The translations under genes were made by a program, and so were the position numbers. A stretch of 64,000 nt of DNA from SABY01 sp964523795 (lineage in GTDB: Bacteria > Bacteroidota > Bacteroidia > Bacteroidales > 4484-276): positions 29,851 through 93,850 of the forward strand of contig CAZGAO010000007.1 of assembly GCA_964523795.1 (NCBI GenBank). Direction: 5' to 3'. The notes beneath the pieces are model-generated. The model saw only the letters and a list, made by a program, of their open reading frames with translations. It ran no database searches and was not told where the DNA came from. The number at the start of each line of letters is the position of its first letter. The stretch's first letter is position 1. This document shows positions 17,444 to 25,008 of this stretch, in pieces.

Positions 17444-18013
17444 TTAAATCTCCTGTGCAAAGGCGATGAGCGAGGGAAACCACCAGTCAACCAGTTCAGG
17501 ATGTTTGCGAGCCAGGGTATTATCAGGATTTATCAAAACCGTAAGCATTTTCAAACTTTTACCAAAGAGCATATCACTTTTAGTATCACCGGCCATGATG
17601 GACTTTTTGAAACGAATCTCCGGAAAATCGCGACGCGCCAGCAAAGCCATGCCAATCCGTGGCTTGCGGCAAATCGAAAATTGCTGCTGCAAATCCGGGC
17701 AATGATAAATCTTATCAATTCGCCCACCCGCCTTGTTAATATCAGCCAGCATAAACTTATGCACTTCTGCCAGTTCGGCTTCCGTCATCAAACCCTTGCC
17801 TATGCCCTGCTGGTTAGTAACAATCACAACTTTCGCAAAATGCTCGGAGAAAATACGAATGGCCTCCACGGCTCCTTCGGCAAACTGAAACTCTTCAGGT
17901 CGTCGCACATAATAATCCACTATTCGCTGGTTGATTACCCCATCGCGGTCGAGAAAAAGTGTCCAGCTATCAGAAATATTCAAAGTCTTTAAAATCATCT
18001 TGTGCTTTTGCAT
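17444..18013 (-). CDS. gmhB: Heptose-1,7-bisphosphate 7-phosphatase (HAD-IIIA)
   Basis: The 189-residue enzyme removes the 7-phosphate from D-glycero-D-manno-heptose 1,7-bisphosphate in ADP/GDP-heptose synthesis. HAD motifs are clear: FLDRDGVIN (nucleophile and acid/base Asp), VTNQQGIGKGLM, the CRKPRIGM segment and AGDTKSDM. Classical GmhB has a four-ligand zinc loop; here HCPDLQQQFSICRKP keeps only two Cys and one His, so the zinc site looks reduced. It overlaps hddC by 44 bases; starting at the second Met (17998) would reduce the overlap to 29. Confidence 0.85.
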   Translation of the reverse strand: MQKHKMILKTLNISDSWTLFLDRDGVINQRIVDYYVRRPEEFQFAEGAVEAIRIFSEHFAKVVIVTNQQGIGKGLMTEAELAEVHKFMLADINKAGGRIDKIYHCPDLQQQFSICRKPRIGMALLARRDFPEIRFKKSIMAGDTKSDMLFGKSLKMLTVLINPDNTLARKHPELVDWWFPSLIAFAQEI

Positions 18014-18680
18014 AATCTTCGGGTACGCCTATATCGATAAAATACTGGCGGCAAAGAAGGCCATAAATTTTTTCTTTTTTATAGATTTTCTCAAAAAAAT
18101 CTTTTTCCAATGAGAACTTATCCGGGAGATTTTGTGAATCGAAAAATCGTTTATTGATGATATAAATGCCTCCATTGATGAAGCCCTTGCCAGCTTTTTC
18201 CCCCTTTTCCCAAAAACCGGTGATGAGCCTGTTTTCATCGCGCTCCACGCATCCGTATCTGCTCACATCGTTCACCTCGCGCAGCACAATGCTTAGCTTC
18301 GATTCATTGCTGCGGTGCATATCCAAAAGCCTTTTATAGTCCACTTCGTAAAAGGTATCGCCGTTAAGCACGTAGGTCAAGGGTCCGTGAGCCAAAGCCA
18401 TGGCAAGCATCAATCCGCCGCCAGTACCCAAAGGCTCATTTTCGATGGCATAATCCAACTTAATATCTTTGTAATGATGGCCATAGTGGGCGATTATTTT
18501 TTCGTACATATATCCCACCGAGAGGATGACACGCTCGACACCAAAAACCTCGAGATAATCAAACTGATAATCCAAAAAGGGTTTTCCATTAACGATGGCC
18601 ATCGACTTGGGAACATCGCTTACCACGCTGCTCAGGCGCGTCCCAAAACCACCGGCGAGAATTATTGCTTCTTTTATCAT
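17970..18680 (-). CDS. hddC: Heptose-1-phosphate nucleotidyltransferase (HddC-like)
   Basis: The 236-residue product is a sugar-phosphate nucleotidyltransferase: IILAGGFGTRLSSVVSDVPKSM at the N-terminus with the GGxGTRL nucleotide loop and catalytic Lys, NGDTFYEVD in the middle (metal Asp) and a short C-terminus without a left-handed helix. The position between gmhA and gmhB points to activation of D-glycero-D-manno-heptose 1-phosphate with GTP or, less likely, ATP or another NTP. It overlaps gmhA by four bases (ATGA), indicating translational coupling. Confidence 0.85.
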   Translation of the reverse strand: MIKEAIILAGGFGTRLSSVVSDVPKSMAIVNGKPFLDYQFDYLEVFGVERVILSVGYMYEKIIAHYGHHYKDIKLDYAIENEPLGTGGGLMLAMALAHGPLTYVLNGDTFYEVDYKRLLDMHRSNESKLSIVLREVNDVSRYGCVERDENRLITGFWEKGEKAGKGFINGGIYIINKRFFDSQNLPDKFSLEKDFFEKIYKKEKIYGLLCRQYFIDIGVPEDYAKAQDDFKDFEYF

Positions 18681-19246
18681 TTCGGGAAGATTGCTTTTTC
18701 CACCATTTCGCAGATGATGTGCCCGATAAGAATGTGTGCTTCCTGGATGCGTGGAGTGTCGCTGCTGGGAATGGCAAGCAAGAAGTCGCTAAATTCTTTG
18801 GTCTTACCTCCACCTGCTCCGGTCAGGCTAATGGTAATCATTTTTTGTTGCCGGGCTTGCATTAGTGCTTTAACGATATTTGGCGAGTTGCCGGAAGTAG
18901 AAAGGGCTATCAGCACATCGCCCTTGCGCCCCTTGGCCTGCACCAGGCGCGCATAAATTTCATCGTAGGAATAATCGTTGGCCACTGCCGTGATGTAGGA
19001 AGTATTTACGTGCAGTGCTTCGGCAAATAGCGGAGGGCGGTCGTAATAAAAACGGCCTGAAAACTCGGCGGCGAGGTGTTGCGCATCGGCAGCACTACCG
19101 CCGTTGCCACAGAATAATACTTTCCCATCATGCTGGAAAGTGCCTGTGATGGCATCTGCGGATTTTTGTATGGTGTCAAGCAAAGCTTCGTCATCAAGCA
19201 GTTTCTGCTTCACTTCGATGGATTGCTTTATTGCATTTCTTATCAT
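18677..19246 (-). CDS. gmhA: Sedoheptulose-7-phosphate isomerase (SIS domain)
   Basis: The 189-residue SIS-domain protein has the GmhA layout: FCGNGGSAADAQHLAAEFSGRF around residues 45-65, HVNTSYITAVANDYSYDEIYARLVQA, ALSTSGNSPNIVKAL and a C-terminal HILIGHIICEMVE helix with the active-site His. It converts sedoheptulose 7-phosphate into heptose 7-phosphate, the first step to nucleotide-activated heptose for LPS or S-layer glycans. It is first in the operon gmhA-hddC-gmhB-symporter, with a TATTTTTG box upstream. The kinase of the pathway (hddA) is absent from the window. Confidence 0.92.
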   Translation of the reverse strand: MIRNAIKQSIEVKQKLLDDEALLDTIQKSADAITGTFQHDGKVLFCGNGGSAADAQHLAAEFSGRFYYDRPPLFAEALHVNTSYITAVANDYSYDEIYARLVQAKGRKGDVLIALSTSGNSPNIVKALMQARQQKMITISLTGAGGGKTKEFSDFLLAIPSSDTPRIQEAHILIGHIICEMVEKAIFPK

Positions 19247-19269
19247 AAGTAATTCTTTAAAAACATTTG

Positions 19270-19277
19270 CAAAAATA
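19270..19277 (-). promoter_or_regulatory. -7 box of the heptose operon
   Basis: CAAAAATA on the plus strand is TATTTTTG on the minus strand, 23 bases before the gmhA start. Confidence 0.55.
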
Positions 19278-19298
19278 ACTTTTTCGGCTTATGTCGGC

Positions 19299-19422
19299 AG
19301 CCATGGTATGACTTGAAGTCATGCTAAGGCTAAAAAGAGGGAAGCCATGGTATGACTTCAAGTCATGCTATGGCTATTGTTGTGCGGATAGTCAGGGCTT
19401 GACTTTGAGTCAAACCCTGACT
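19299..19422. repeat. Cluster of three intergenic palindromes
   Basis: Three near-perfect palindromes follow each other: 19299-19331 (arms AGCCATGGTATGACTT / AAGTCATGCTAAGGCT), 19343-19375 (same left arm, right arm AAGTCATGCTATGGCT) and 19390-19422 (AGTCAGGGCTTGACT / AGTCAAACCCTGACT). The first two are inside-out versions of the type at 12494 and 12536: the GCCAT end is outside and the GTCAT end inside. Further small hairpins follow up to 19580 (GGACATTTCGAATGTCC; TTTCTATCCTC with GAGGACATAGAAA). There is no gene in 19247-20079. Confidence 0.85.
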
Positions 19423-19580
19423 TTAGATTTACGTTTGACTTTCTTTTTTGGACATTTCGAATGTCCTGTGGACGTTCGAAAGTCAGGGGGCAACTTTATA
19501 TTTCTTTGGTTTATGCCTGCTTATCAAAGTTTAACTTTCTATCCTCCGAGGTAAGAGGACATAGAAACGTTAGAACCCTT

Positions 19581-19789
19581 AAATAGTGTCTGTCCATAAA
19601 GTCAATGCTTTGAATTGCCCCGGGTTTTAACCCGGGGAAAAATGAGCTTGCCAATAGCCCCCGCAATTTCGCAACGCCGCAGGCGTTGCGAAATTGCGGG
19701 GTTTTTCATCTTCCCAATTTAAACCCTGCCCTAAAGGACAGGGCAATTCATAATTCAAATAACGTACTAAAAAGACAGGCACTAAATAG
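19581..19789. mobile_element. MITE-like element, type A, copy 1
   Basis: Terminal repeats AAATAGTGTCTGTCCATAAA and, inverted at the right, CTATTTAGTGCCTGTC. The type A interior is a chain of GC-rich palindromes: CCCCGGGTTTTAACCCGGGG, GCAACGCCGCAGGCGTTGC within CCCCGCAATTTCG arms, and CCCTGCCCTAAAGGACAGGG. It is non-coding. Its right end runs directly into a type B copy; the two share the CACTAAATAGTG junction. Confidence 0.85.
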
Positions 19790-20035
19790 TGTCTGTCCAT
19801 TAAAGTAACAGTTATAAAAATATACGATTTTAGATTTTAGATCTATGATGTTGGTGATATGTAGCACAATCTAAAATCTCCAATCGTCCCGAAAAGTCAA
19901 AAATTTTTAATTTTTATTTCTTTTCGAGGATGTTCCGAATCCGGGATTCGTGAATCCTGGACACGAGCGTAGCTCGGCATTAATCATCAACCTTAAATCA
20001 AAAAATCATCGACTTTATGGACAGGCACTAAATAG
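19784..20035. mobile_element. MITE-like element, type B, copy 2 (inverted interior)
   Basis: Left end TAAATAGTGTCTGTCC, right end GACTTTATGGACAGGCACTA: near-perfect inverted repeats. The interior is type B in mixed order: AGATTTTAGATCTATGATG, GTAGCACAATCTAAAATC, CCCGAAAAGTC, TTCTTTTCGAGGATG, an inserted CCGGGATTCGTGAATCC-like stem, CGAGCGTAGCTCG and CCTTAAATCAAAAAATC. It is fused with the type A copy on its left. Confidence 0.85.
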
Positions 20036-20079
20036 TTCCGAAAAGGAACGGATAGCAATTAACGATGAACAATTAACCT

Positions 20080-21186
20080 TTACTGACCCTCTCCTTTCTC
20101 AATCCCACTCCCGGTAAGTGCATTTCCTCGCAGACCGGCACAAGGGATGCAGTACTGCTTTCCGCCAACCACTTTTATTCGGCTGGCCATAATGGCTTCG
20201 CCACAGCATTGGCAAATTATGCTTTCGTGCATGGGCGCGTAAGGCGGTATCTCTACATTTACAGTTTCAGTTTTAAACAGTTGGTCAAAATCCAGGCTTA
20301 GCGTGGCAAAGGCTTTCTCGATGCCTCTTTTTTTGAATTCGGAAACGGCTTCCTCACTGCGATCATGGTCTGCCACTACTTTTTGATAGCTGTCCGAAAA
20401 CAGGGGATGGGCATTTTTCATGTATTCTTTGGCCTCGGGGCGGGCGGAAATCCTTATGCCTTTGCCATCGCGTTTGGTGAGGGTAAAAGCTACTTTGCCG
20501 TAGTCTTTAAAAATAAGTGCATTGTTGCCAAAAGTGCATCCGGTAACGAATTGAATCCCATCGGAGGTGCAATTGTTGGTTTCCACGATGGCCAGCAAAT
20601 CTTCCAGGCCATCGGATGTGGCGCGGATATGCTGCATGGCCTTGTTGGCCATAATAACGCCCATGGCCAGCCCCGGACAAAAATGGCCGTGTATCTGCGC
20701 TGCATCCAGCATGAGCCGCTCGGTTTTGCCAGCCCACACATTGGACAAAACGATTTTGCGCGGATTCATTTTGCGGCTGTGAATTTCGGCAGCTTCCACC
20801 TCTTCTTCGCTTAAGGGGATATGGATGGGTTTGATGTCGAGGAGGGGGCTTTGGTTGAGCGCATCCAGCCCGCTAACGCGGAGGCGATTGCCATTGCGGG
20901 AAATAAATTTAACGATGGTGCTCCCGATTTGCGAAGGGCGGCGCGGGCTTCGGCTGGCAAACACGCCCTTGTAATCGCCGGTGTAAGTGAAGGTTTTAAG
21001 TTTGAAAGGCTCCGACTTATCAAAATGAAAATAAATCTCAAGATAATCGGAAAGCTCCGTTTTGAAAAGCCCATCGGCAAAAGGCGCAAATACTTCTATT
21101 TCGCTTTCTTCCTGACGCATAATCCCGGGGTTGGTGGGCTTATCGAAGCGATTATGAATTTTTCCGATGTAGGGAATTTGTAGCAT
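20080..21186 (-). CDS. TrmO-like methyltransferase domain fused to FmdE and a zinc ribbon
   Basis: The 368-residue product has three parts. Residues 1-125 match the TsaA/TrmO (UPF0066) barrel, a SAM-dependent methyltransferase family: IGKIHNRFDKP, GVFASRSPRRPSQIGSTIVK (the RSPxRPxxIG signature) and VSGLDALNQSPLLDIKP. Residues 150-300 match FmdE, named after the formylmethanofuran dehydrogenase-associated protein, with GHFCPGLAMG at 167-176. Residues 319-350 form a zinc ribbon (Cys325, 328, 346, 349). It is the last gene of a minus-strand unit behind a FecBCD-type importer (17-base gap) and a nikR gene, so a role in handling an imported metal or metal chelate is likely. The reaction is unknown; action on tRNA is also conceivable for the first domain. 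Confidence 0.8.
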   Translation of the reverse strand: MLQIPYIGKIHNRFDKPTNPGIMRQEESEIEVFAPFADGLFKTELSDYLEIYFHFDKSEPFKLKTFTYTGDYKGVFASRSPRRPSQIGSTIVKFISRNGNRLRVSGLDALNQSPLLDIKPIHIPLSEEEVEAAEIHSRKMNPRKIVLSNVWAGKTERLMLDAAQIHGHFCPGLAMGVIMANKAMQHIRATSDGLEDLLAIVETNNCTSDGIQFVTGCTFGNNALIFKDYGKVAFTLTKRDGKGIRISARPEAKEYMKNAHPLFSDSYQKVVADHDRSEEAVSEFKKRGIEKAFATLSLDFDQLFKTETVNVEIPPYAPMHESIICQCCGEAIMASRIKVVGGKQYCIPCAGLRGNALTGSGIEKGEGQ

Positions 21187-21203
21187 GATTTAATAATTTG
21201 AAA

Positions 21204-22001
21204 TTAATTAATGTTAAGGCTTGCCAATTCAAGGTGTGAAACCGGTTTTTGTGGCAAGATATATTTTGTACTTTGATTGTTTACAATATTTGCATGTACC
21301 TGATACAAGTCGCGGATGTTTTCGGTAGTAAAAACTTCGTTTCCTCCGGTAGCAAATATTTCCCCCTCGTTGAGCATCACAATCTGGTCGCAGTATTGGG
21401 CGGCGAGGTTCAGATCGTGGACGGCAATAACCACCGTCATATTTTTGCGTGCCAGCGTTTGCAATATCGTCATCACCTCCAGTTGATGCTTCATGTCGAG
21501 GTTGGCGGTAGGCTCGTCGAGTAGCAATATTTCAGGCTCCTGCACCAAGGCTCTACCGGTCAAAACGCGCTGCTTCTGTCCGCCGCTCAGTTCGTTAAGG
21601 TAGCTCGAGGCGAGGCTTTCCAGGTCGAGTTGCTCCATAACTTTAGCTACAATTTTGTAGTCATTTCGTGCAGGAGCCCAGCCGATGTAGGGTTTTCGCC
21701 CCATGAGGAGGGTGTCGAAAACGGTGGTCGAAAAAATGCTCTGCTGCTGCTGTGGCACATAGGCCATAAGCCGGGCGCGGGCAATAGACGAAAGATGAAC
21801 CAGGTCTGTGTCGTTGATTTGGATTTGCCCGGCTTTAACAGGCAAGATGCCATCAATGCACTTTATCAGTGTGCTTTTCCCCGAACCATTGGGGCCGATG
21901 AGTGCGGTGAGCCTGCCTGTTTCAATATTAAGATTAAGTTGCTTTAGCACCTTTTTTTTGTGATAGGCAAAGTCGAGATTCTTGATTTTAATTTTTACCA
22001 A
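21204..22001 (-). CDS. ABC transporter ATP-binding protein (FecE/BtuD type)
   Basis: The 265-residue ATPase energises the adjacent importer. Walker A GPNGSGKSTL (about residue 37), Q-loop VPQQQQS, signature LSGGQKQRVL, Walker B ILLLDEPT and the switch His in VIAVHDLNLAAQ are all intact. It starts with TTG at 22001, supported by a strong AAGGAGG ribosome site five bases upstream and a seven-base overlap with the permease end. It belongs to the class II importers (siderophore, cobalamin, metal chelate) together with the two upstream genes. Confidence 0.92.
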   Translation of the reverse strand: MVKIKIKNLDFAYHKKKVLKQLNLNIETGRLTALIGPNGSGKSTLIKCIDGILPVKAGQIQINDTDLVHLSSIARARLMAYVPQQQQSIFSTTVFDTLLMGRKPYIGWAPARNDYKIVAKVMEQLDLESLASSYLNELSGGQKQRVLTGRALVQEPEILLLDEPTANLDMKHQLEVMTILQTLARKNMTVVIAVHDLNLAAQYCDQIVMLNEGEIFATGGNEVFTTENIRDLYQVHANIVNNQSTKYILPQKPVSHLELASLNIN

Positions 22002-23056
22002 TGATTCCTCCTTTTTTGAATTAATAAAAAAAGAAATAGCGGTGCTCCGATAAATGAGGTGAGGATACCCACGGGCAAGACGATGGGAGCGATGATGGTG
22101 CGTGCGATAGTATCGGAAACCAAAAGAAATACCGCTCCAAAAATTGCCGATGCCGGGATAAGATATCGTTCATCGGAGCCAATCACCGAGCGCACAATAT
22201 GCGGCACCACCAGTCCCACAAAGGCGATGATGCCAAAAAATGAAACTGCGATGGCGGTAGATAACGAAGCAACCAACATGCCCCACACCCTTACTTTTTG
22301 CACATTTACGCCCAGGCTTTTGGCCGTTTCATCACCCGCATCCAGGGCGTTGTAGTTCCATCGATGGTAAATAAAAAACAGCAGGGCAGGAATTACCACT
22401 AAACCCATCATCCTGAATTCCGGCCAGCCGCCGCGTCCCAGATCACCAAAGGTCCAGAAAACAATGGCAGAGATTTCCACATCATCGGCAAAAAACTGCA
22501 GTGCTGTGGTGCCTGCCGTAAAAAGGGATCCTACCATGATACCTGTCAATATTATGGTTTCTGGGCTGGCATCGCGCATACGCATCATCAGCAAAATGAT
22601 GAATGTGGCCACCAGGCTGGCGGCGAAAGCGAACAATGCGATAAGGTAGGGTTTGTCGATAAGCACAGCATCGGCAGGGCTGCTGTTGGCACTTCCGGCA
22701 CCAAAAAATATTACCGATACCGCAGCCCCAAAAGCGGCAGCGTTGGAGATGCCCAGGGTAAAAGGCGAACCCAGCGGATTGCGCAAAATACTTTGCATGG
22801 CGGCACCGGCAACGGCCAAAGCCATGCCTGCCAGCACTGCCGACAAGACCCGGGGCAGCCGGATATTCCAAATTATCTGGTGGGTCATCTCATTGCTTTC
22901 GCCATAAAATACAGCCAGGATGTTGGAGGAAGATAAATCAGCCGTCCCGCGCCAAAGCCCCGTTAGCATAAACACTACAAGCATAAGTAAGCCGGAGATT
23001 AGGAAAACCCGCTTTCTGAAACGCTGTTTTTTATAAACTTCGAAGGCTGTGGTCAT
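21995..23056 (-). CDS. ABC transporter permease (FecCD/BtuC type)
   Basis: The 353-residue permease has about ten membrane helices and FecCD signatures: WNIRLPRVLSAVLAGMALAVAGAAMQ near residue 80, NPLGSPFTLGISNAAAFGA and VPHIVRSVIGSDERYLIPASA near the C-terminus. The Met at 23056 is chosen because its ATG overlaps the TGA of the binding-protein gene (ATGA), giving translational coupling; an in-frame Met 14 codons upstream would overlap by 46 bases. It forms the membrane channel of the importer. Confidence 0.92.
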   Translation of the reverse strand: MTTAFEVYKKQRFRKRVFLISGLLMLVVFMLTGLWRGTADLSSSNILAVFYGESNEMTHQIIWNIRLPRVLSAVLAGMALAVAGAAMQSILRNPLGSPFTLGISNAAAFGAAVSVIFFGAGSANSSPADAVLIDKPYLIALFAFAASLVATFIILLMMRMRDASPETIILTGIMVGSLFTAGTTALQFFADDVEISAIVFWTFGDLGRGGWPEFRMMGLVVIPALLFFIYHRWNYNALDAGDETAKSLGVNVQKVRVWGMLVASLSTAIAVSFFGIIAFVGLVVPHIVRSVIGSDERYLIPASAIFGAVFLLVSDTIARTIIAPIVLPVGILTSFIGAPLFLFLLIQKRRNHW

Positions 23057-24177
23057 TTTACTGTAGTGGATTTTTCCTGCATTTTCAATTTTTGGCATGG
23101 GCCAAATTTTTCGATCATCGCATCATAAGCCTGACCTCCCAGGATGTTAGCATAAATTTCGCGGGCTTTTTGTTCGGGGTCAATATCTTTAAACTGTTCG
23201 GGGTAGAGCCATTTCCCAATAAAATAACTATTTACCAAAATGGTGGAGTAATTGGTGGTGTACCAGTTGTAGGGCAAAACGGTGTATGTTTTATTCTCGT
23301 CCACCGCGTCCAGCAGATGTATCCACGGCTCATCGAGCATGTTGCCGCCGTAGGTCGTGCTCGACATATCCAAAAAGATGTACTCCGGGTTCCACTCGAT
23401 CAGTTGCTCGGGGTCGATAAAGGCATTGATCATATTGTCGCGGGGCGAGGTCATTACTGCCGGAAGAGAAGCAGCAACATTTTGGATATTTAAAAAGCGA
23501 AAGGAGGGATAGCGCGGTTCGGTAGAGGTAATGCCGTGCGAGCCACGATAAGAAATGCCGCCAATGTAGGCCTGAGGGGCTTTGCCCGTTGAATCATTTT
23601 GGCTTCTATGCTTGAGGTCGGCGATGGTTTCGCGGATGTAGGTGCTAAGAAATTCGGCGCGGGCTTCGCGGTCCAGGATTTTTCCCAGAAAGCGTAAGGC
23701 TCCAAAAACAGTTTCTATCTCATCATCAAAGTTACCATAGTTTATTGCCAATACCGGAATACCTGTCCGGGCTTGCAGGCGATCGGCCTCTGAAGCAGTG
23801 TAATAGCTTACGAAGATAAGATCGGGAGCCATGGCTGTGAGTAGTTCAGGATCCGGATTGTTGCCCATGCCAATCACGGGTTTTTCGGTAAGCTGTGGAT
23901 TAGCATACAAATAAGGAACTTGTCGGCGCGTTTCGTTGTATTCGATCCCGCACACCAAATCGGTGGCTTCCATCCAGGTTACCAGGCGCAGCATTCCGGC
24001 GTTAAGTGCAACAATTCTTTCGACTTTTACGGGGATATTTACCTTACGCCCCAGCATATCGGTAGCTTCACTGCTTGATTTTTTGCTTTTGTCAGGCGCA
24101 TTTCCACAGCCACACAGCGTGAATAAGATAAAAAACGAAAAAGCTAAATATTTAGAATTATCATAAAACATGTGCAA
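23053..24177 (-). CDS. Lipoprotein substrate-binding protein of a metal-chelate ABC importer (FecB/BtuF type)
   Basis: The 374-residue product has a lipoprotein signal (LCGCG lipobox) and a class III periplasmic binding fold: DMLGRKVNIPVKVERIVALN at the start of the mature domain, the PELLTAMAPDLIFVS segment, a long helical backbone and a second lobe with WNPEYIFLDMSS. Proteins of this layout bind iron-siderophores, haem, cobalamin or other chelated metals. A neighbouring nikR points to nickel or a nickel complex as substrate. It is the first gene of the four-gene transport unit. A MITE-like element separates it from nikR. Confidence 0.88.
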   Translation of the reverse strand: MHMFYDNSKYLAFSFFILFTLCGCGNAPDKSKKSSSEATDMLGRKVNIPVKVERIVALNAGMLRLVTWMEATDLVCGIEYNETRRQVPYLYANPQLTEKPVIGMGNNPDPELLTAMAPDLIFVSYYTASEADRLQARTGIPVLAINYGNFDDEIETVFGALRFLGKILDREARAEFLSTYIRETIADLKHRSQNDSTGKAPQAYIGGISYRGSHGITSTEPRYPSFRFLNIQNVAASLPAVMTSPRDNMINAFIDPEQLIEWNPEYIFLDMSSTTYGGNMLDEPWIHLLDAVDENKTYTVLPYNWYTTNYSTILVNSYFIGKWLYPEQFKDIDPEQKAREIYANILGGQAYDAMIEKFGPCQKLKMQEKSTTVK

Positions 24178-24227
24178 TCATTTTGTTTAATTTTTGATTT
24201 TTCTATACCTTATTAATAGGACATCCT

Positions 24228-24401
24228 AAAAAGTGTCTGTTCGTAAAGTCGATTTTCTTTTTTGATTTAAGATTGATCCCGCATGTGTGGGAATTGGAGA
24301 TTTTAGATTGTGCTGAATATCATCAATATCTTAAATCTAAAATCATAAATCTGAAATCGTATATTTTTCTAACTGTTACTTTAAAGACAGATACTATTTA
24401 A
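24228..24401. mobile_element. MITE-like element, type B, copy 3 (short)
   Basis: Left end AAAAAGTGTCTGTTCGTAAAG, right end (inverted) AAATAGTATCTGTCTTTAAAG. The interior keeps TTTGATTTAAGATTGATCCC, AGATTTTAGATTGTGCTGAA and ATCTTAAATCTAAAATCA but lacks the CGAAAA stem, so it is about 50 bp shorter than copy 1. It fills the gap between nikR and the ABC operon, and its right end contains the nikR stop codon. Confidence 0.8.
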
Positions 24402-24799
24402 CTGCAGGCACTCATTACCAGTTTCCCATGTTTAATGCCCTTGAGTGCGATCAGGCGGTCAGCCAAAAGCGTAAGCTCGCCGGCCTGGCCTTTAACAGCG
24501 ATGGTTTCGAGGCAATTATAATGATCCAGGTGGACATGCTGTACCGACAGGATCAGGTCGTGATAATCGTGCTGGATGTCGGTGGACTTGGTTTGAAGAT
24601 CCTTTTTGTGATGATCGTAAACAATAACGATGGCACCGGCAACTTCCTGGTTTTCATCCCATTTTTCTTCCACCTTCGATTGCGAAACCAAAAAGCGGAT
24701 GGCTTGCGAGCGGTTGGGGAATTGTTTACGTTCTACTATTTTATCCAGGTCATCCAACAAATGATCTTCCAGGGAAACGCCAAATCTTTTTAAACTCAT
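24398..24799 (-). CDS. nikR: Nickel-responsive regulator NikR
   Basis: The 133-residue product has an N-terminal ribbon-helix-helix domain (LKRFGVSLEDHLLDDLDKIV) and a C-terminal ACT-like domain. The four high-affinity nickel ligands of the E. coli protein (His76, His87, His89, Cys95) align with His77, His88, His90 and Cys96 in HVHLDHYNCLE, so metal sensing should be intact. NikR represses nickel uptake genes when nickel is plentiful. The start at 24799 (MSLKRF) fits the family length; an in-frame ATG ten codons upstream lies next to the promoter. It is followed on the same strand by the ABC importer. Its TAA stop lies inside the terminal repeat of a MITE-like element. Confidence 0.95.
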   Translation of the reverse strand: MSLKRFGVSLEDHLLDDLDKIVERKQFPNRSQAIRFLVSQSKVEEKWDENQEVAGAIVIVYDHHKKDLQTKSTDIQHDYHDLILSVQHVHLDHYNCLETIAVKGQAGELTLLADRLIALKGIKHGKLVMSACS

Positions 24800-24800
24800 C

Positions 24801-24834
24801 GTAACACCATTTTTAAATTCGTGCCACAAAAGTA
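24801..24834 (-). promoter_or_regulatory. nikR promoter and candidate autoregulatory inverted repeat
   Basis: On the minus strand TACTTTTG (24827-24834) fits the -7 box. Directly downstream lies an imperfect inverted repeat: plus-strand GTAACAC (24801-24807) and GTGCCAC (24821-24827), separated by 13 bases. The GTGTTAC/GTAACAC half-site and roughly 28 bp span recall NikR operators reported in other phyla, though the halves are in the reverse orientation. Binding here would block transcription just after the start site. Confidence 0.35.
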
Positions 24835-24920
24835 AACGCTCTTAGCTAAAAACAAGCTGAATAATTAAAATTTAGAATGGGTTTAATTAGCGAAAATAAA
24901 AGATTTGTTATTTACCTTTA

Positions 24921-24951
24921 TTTGGTAATTTTAAATGTTGTTCTATCTTTG
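24921..24951 (+). promoter_or_regulatory. secDF promoter
   Basis: TATCTTTG at 24944-24951 with TTTG at 24921-24924, 19 bases apart, is a near-ideal Bacteroidota promoter. It lies 57 bases before the chosen secDF start. Confidence 0.75.
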
Positions 24952-25008
24952 CACCCTCAAAAAATCAGGGTATTATCTAAGTTATTAATATTCAAAATTC
25001 TAACACAC

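Noticed and set aside
19321..19554. 77-codon frame in the 19.3-19.6 kb gap
   Set aside because: It lies across three palindromes and small hairpins, with no coding signature.
24877..25008. 44-codon N-terminal extension of SecDF
   Set aside because: It spans the promoter and adds a hydrophobic stretch not expected in the family.
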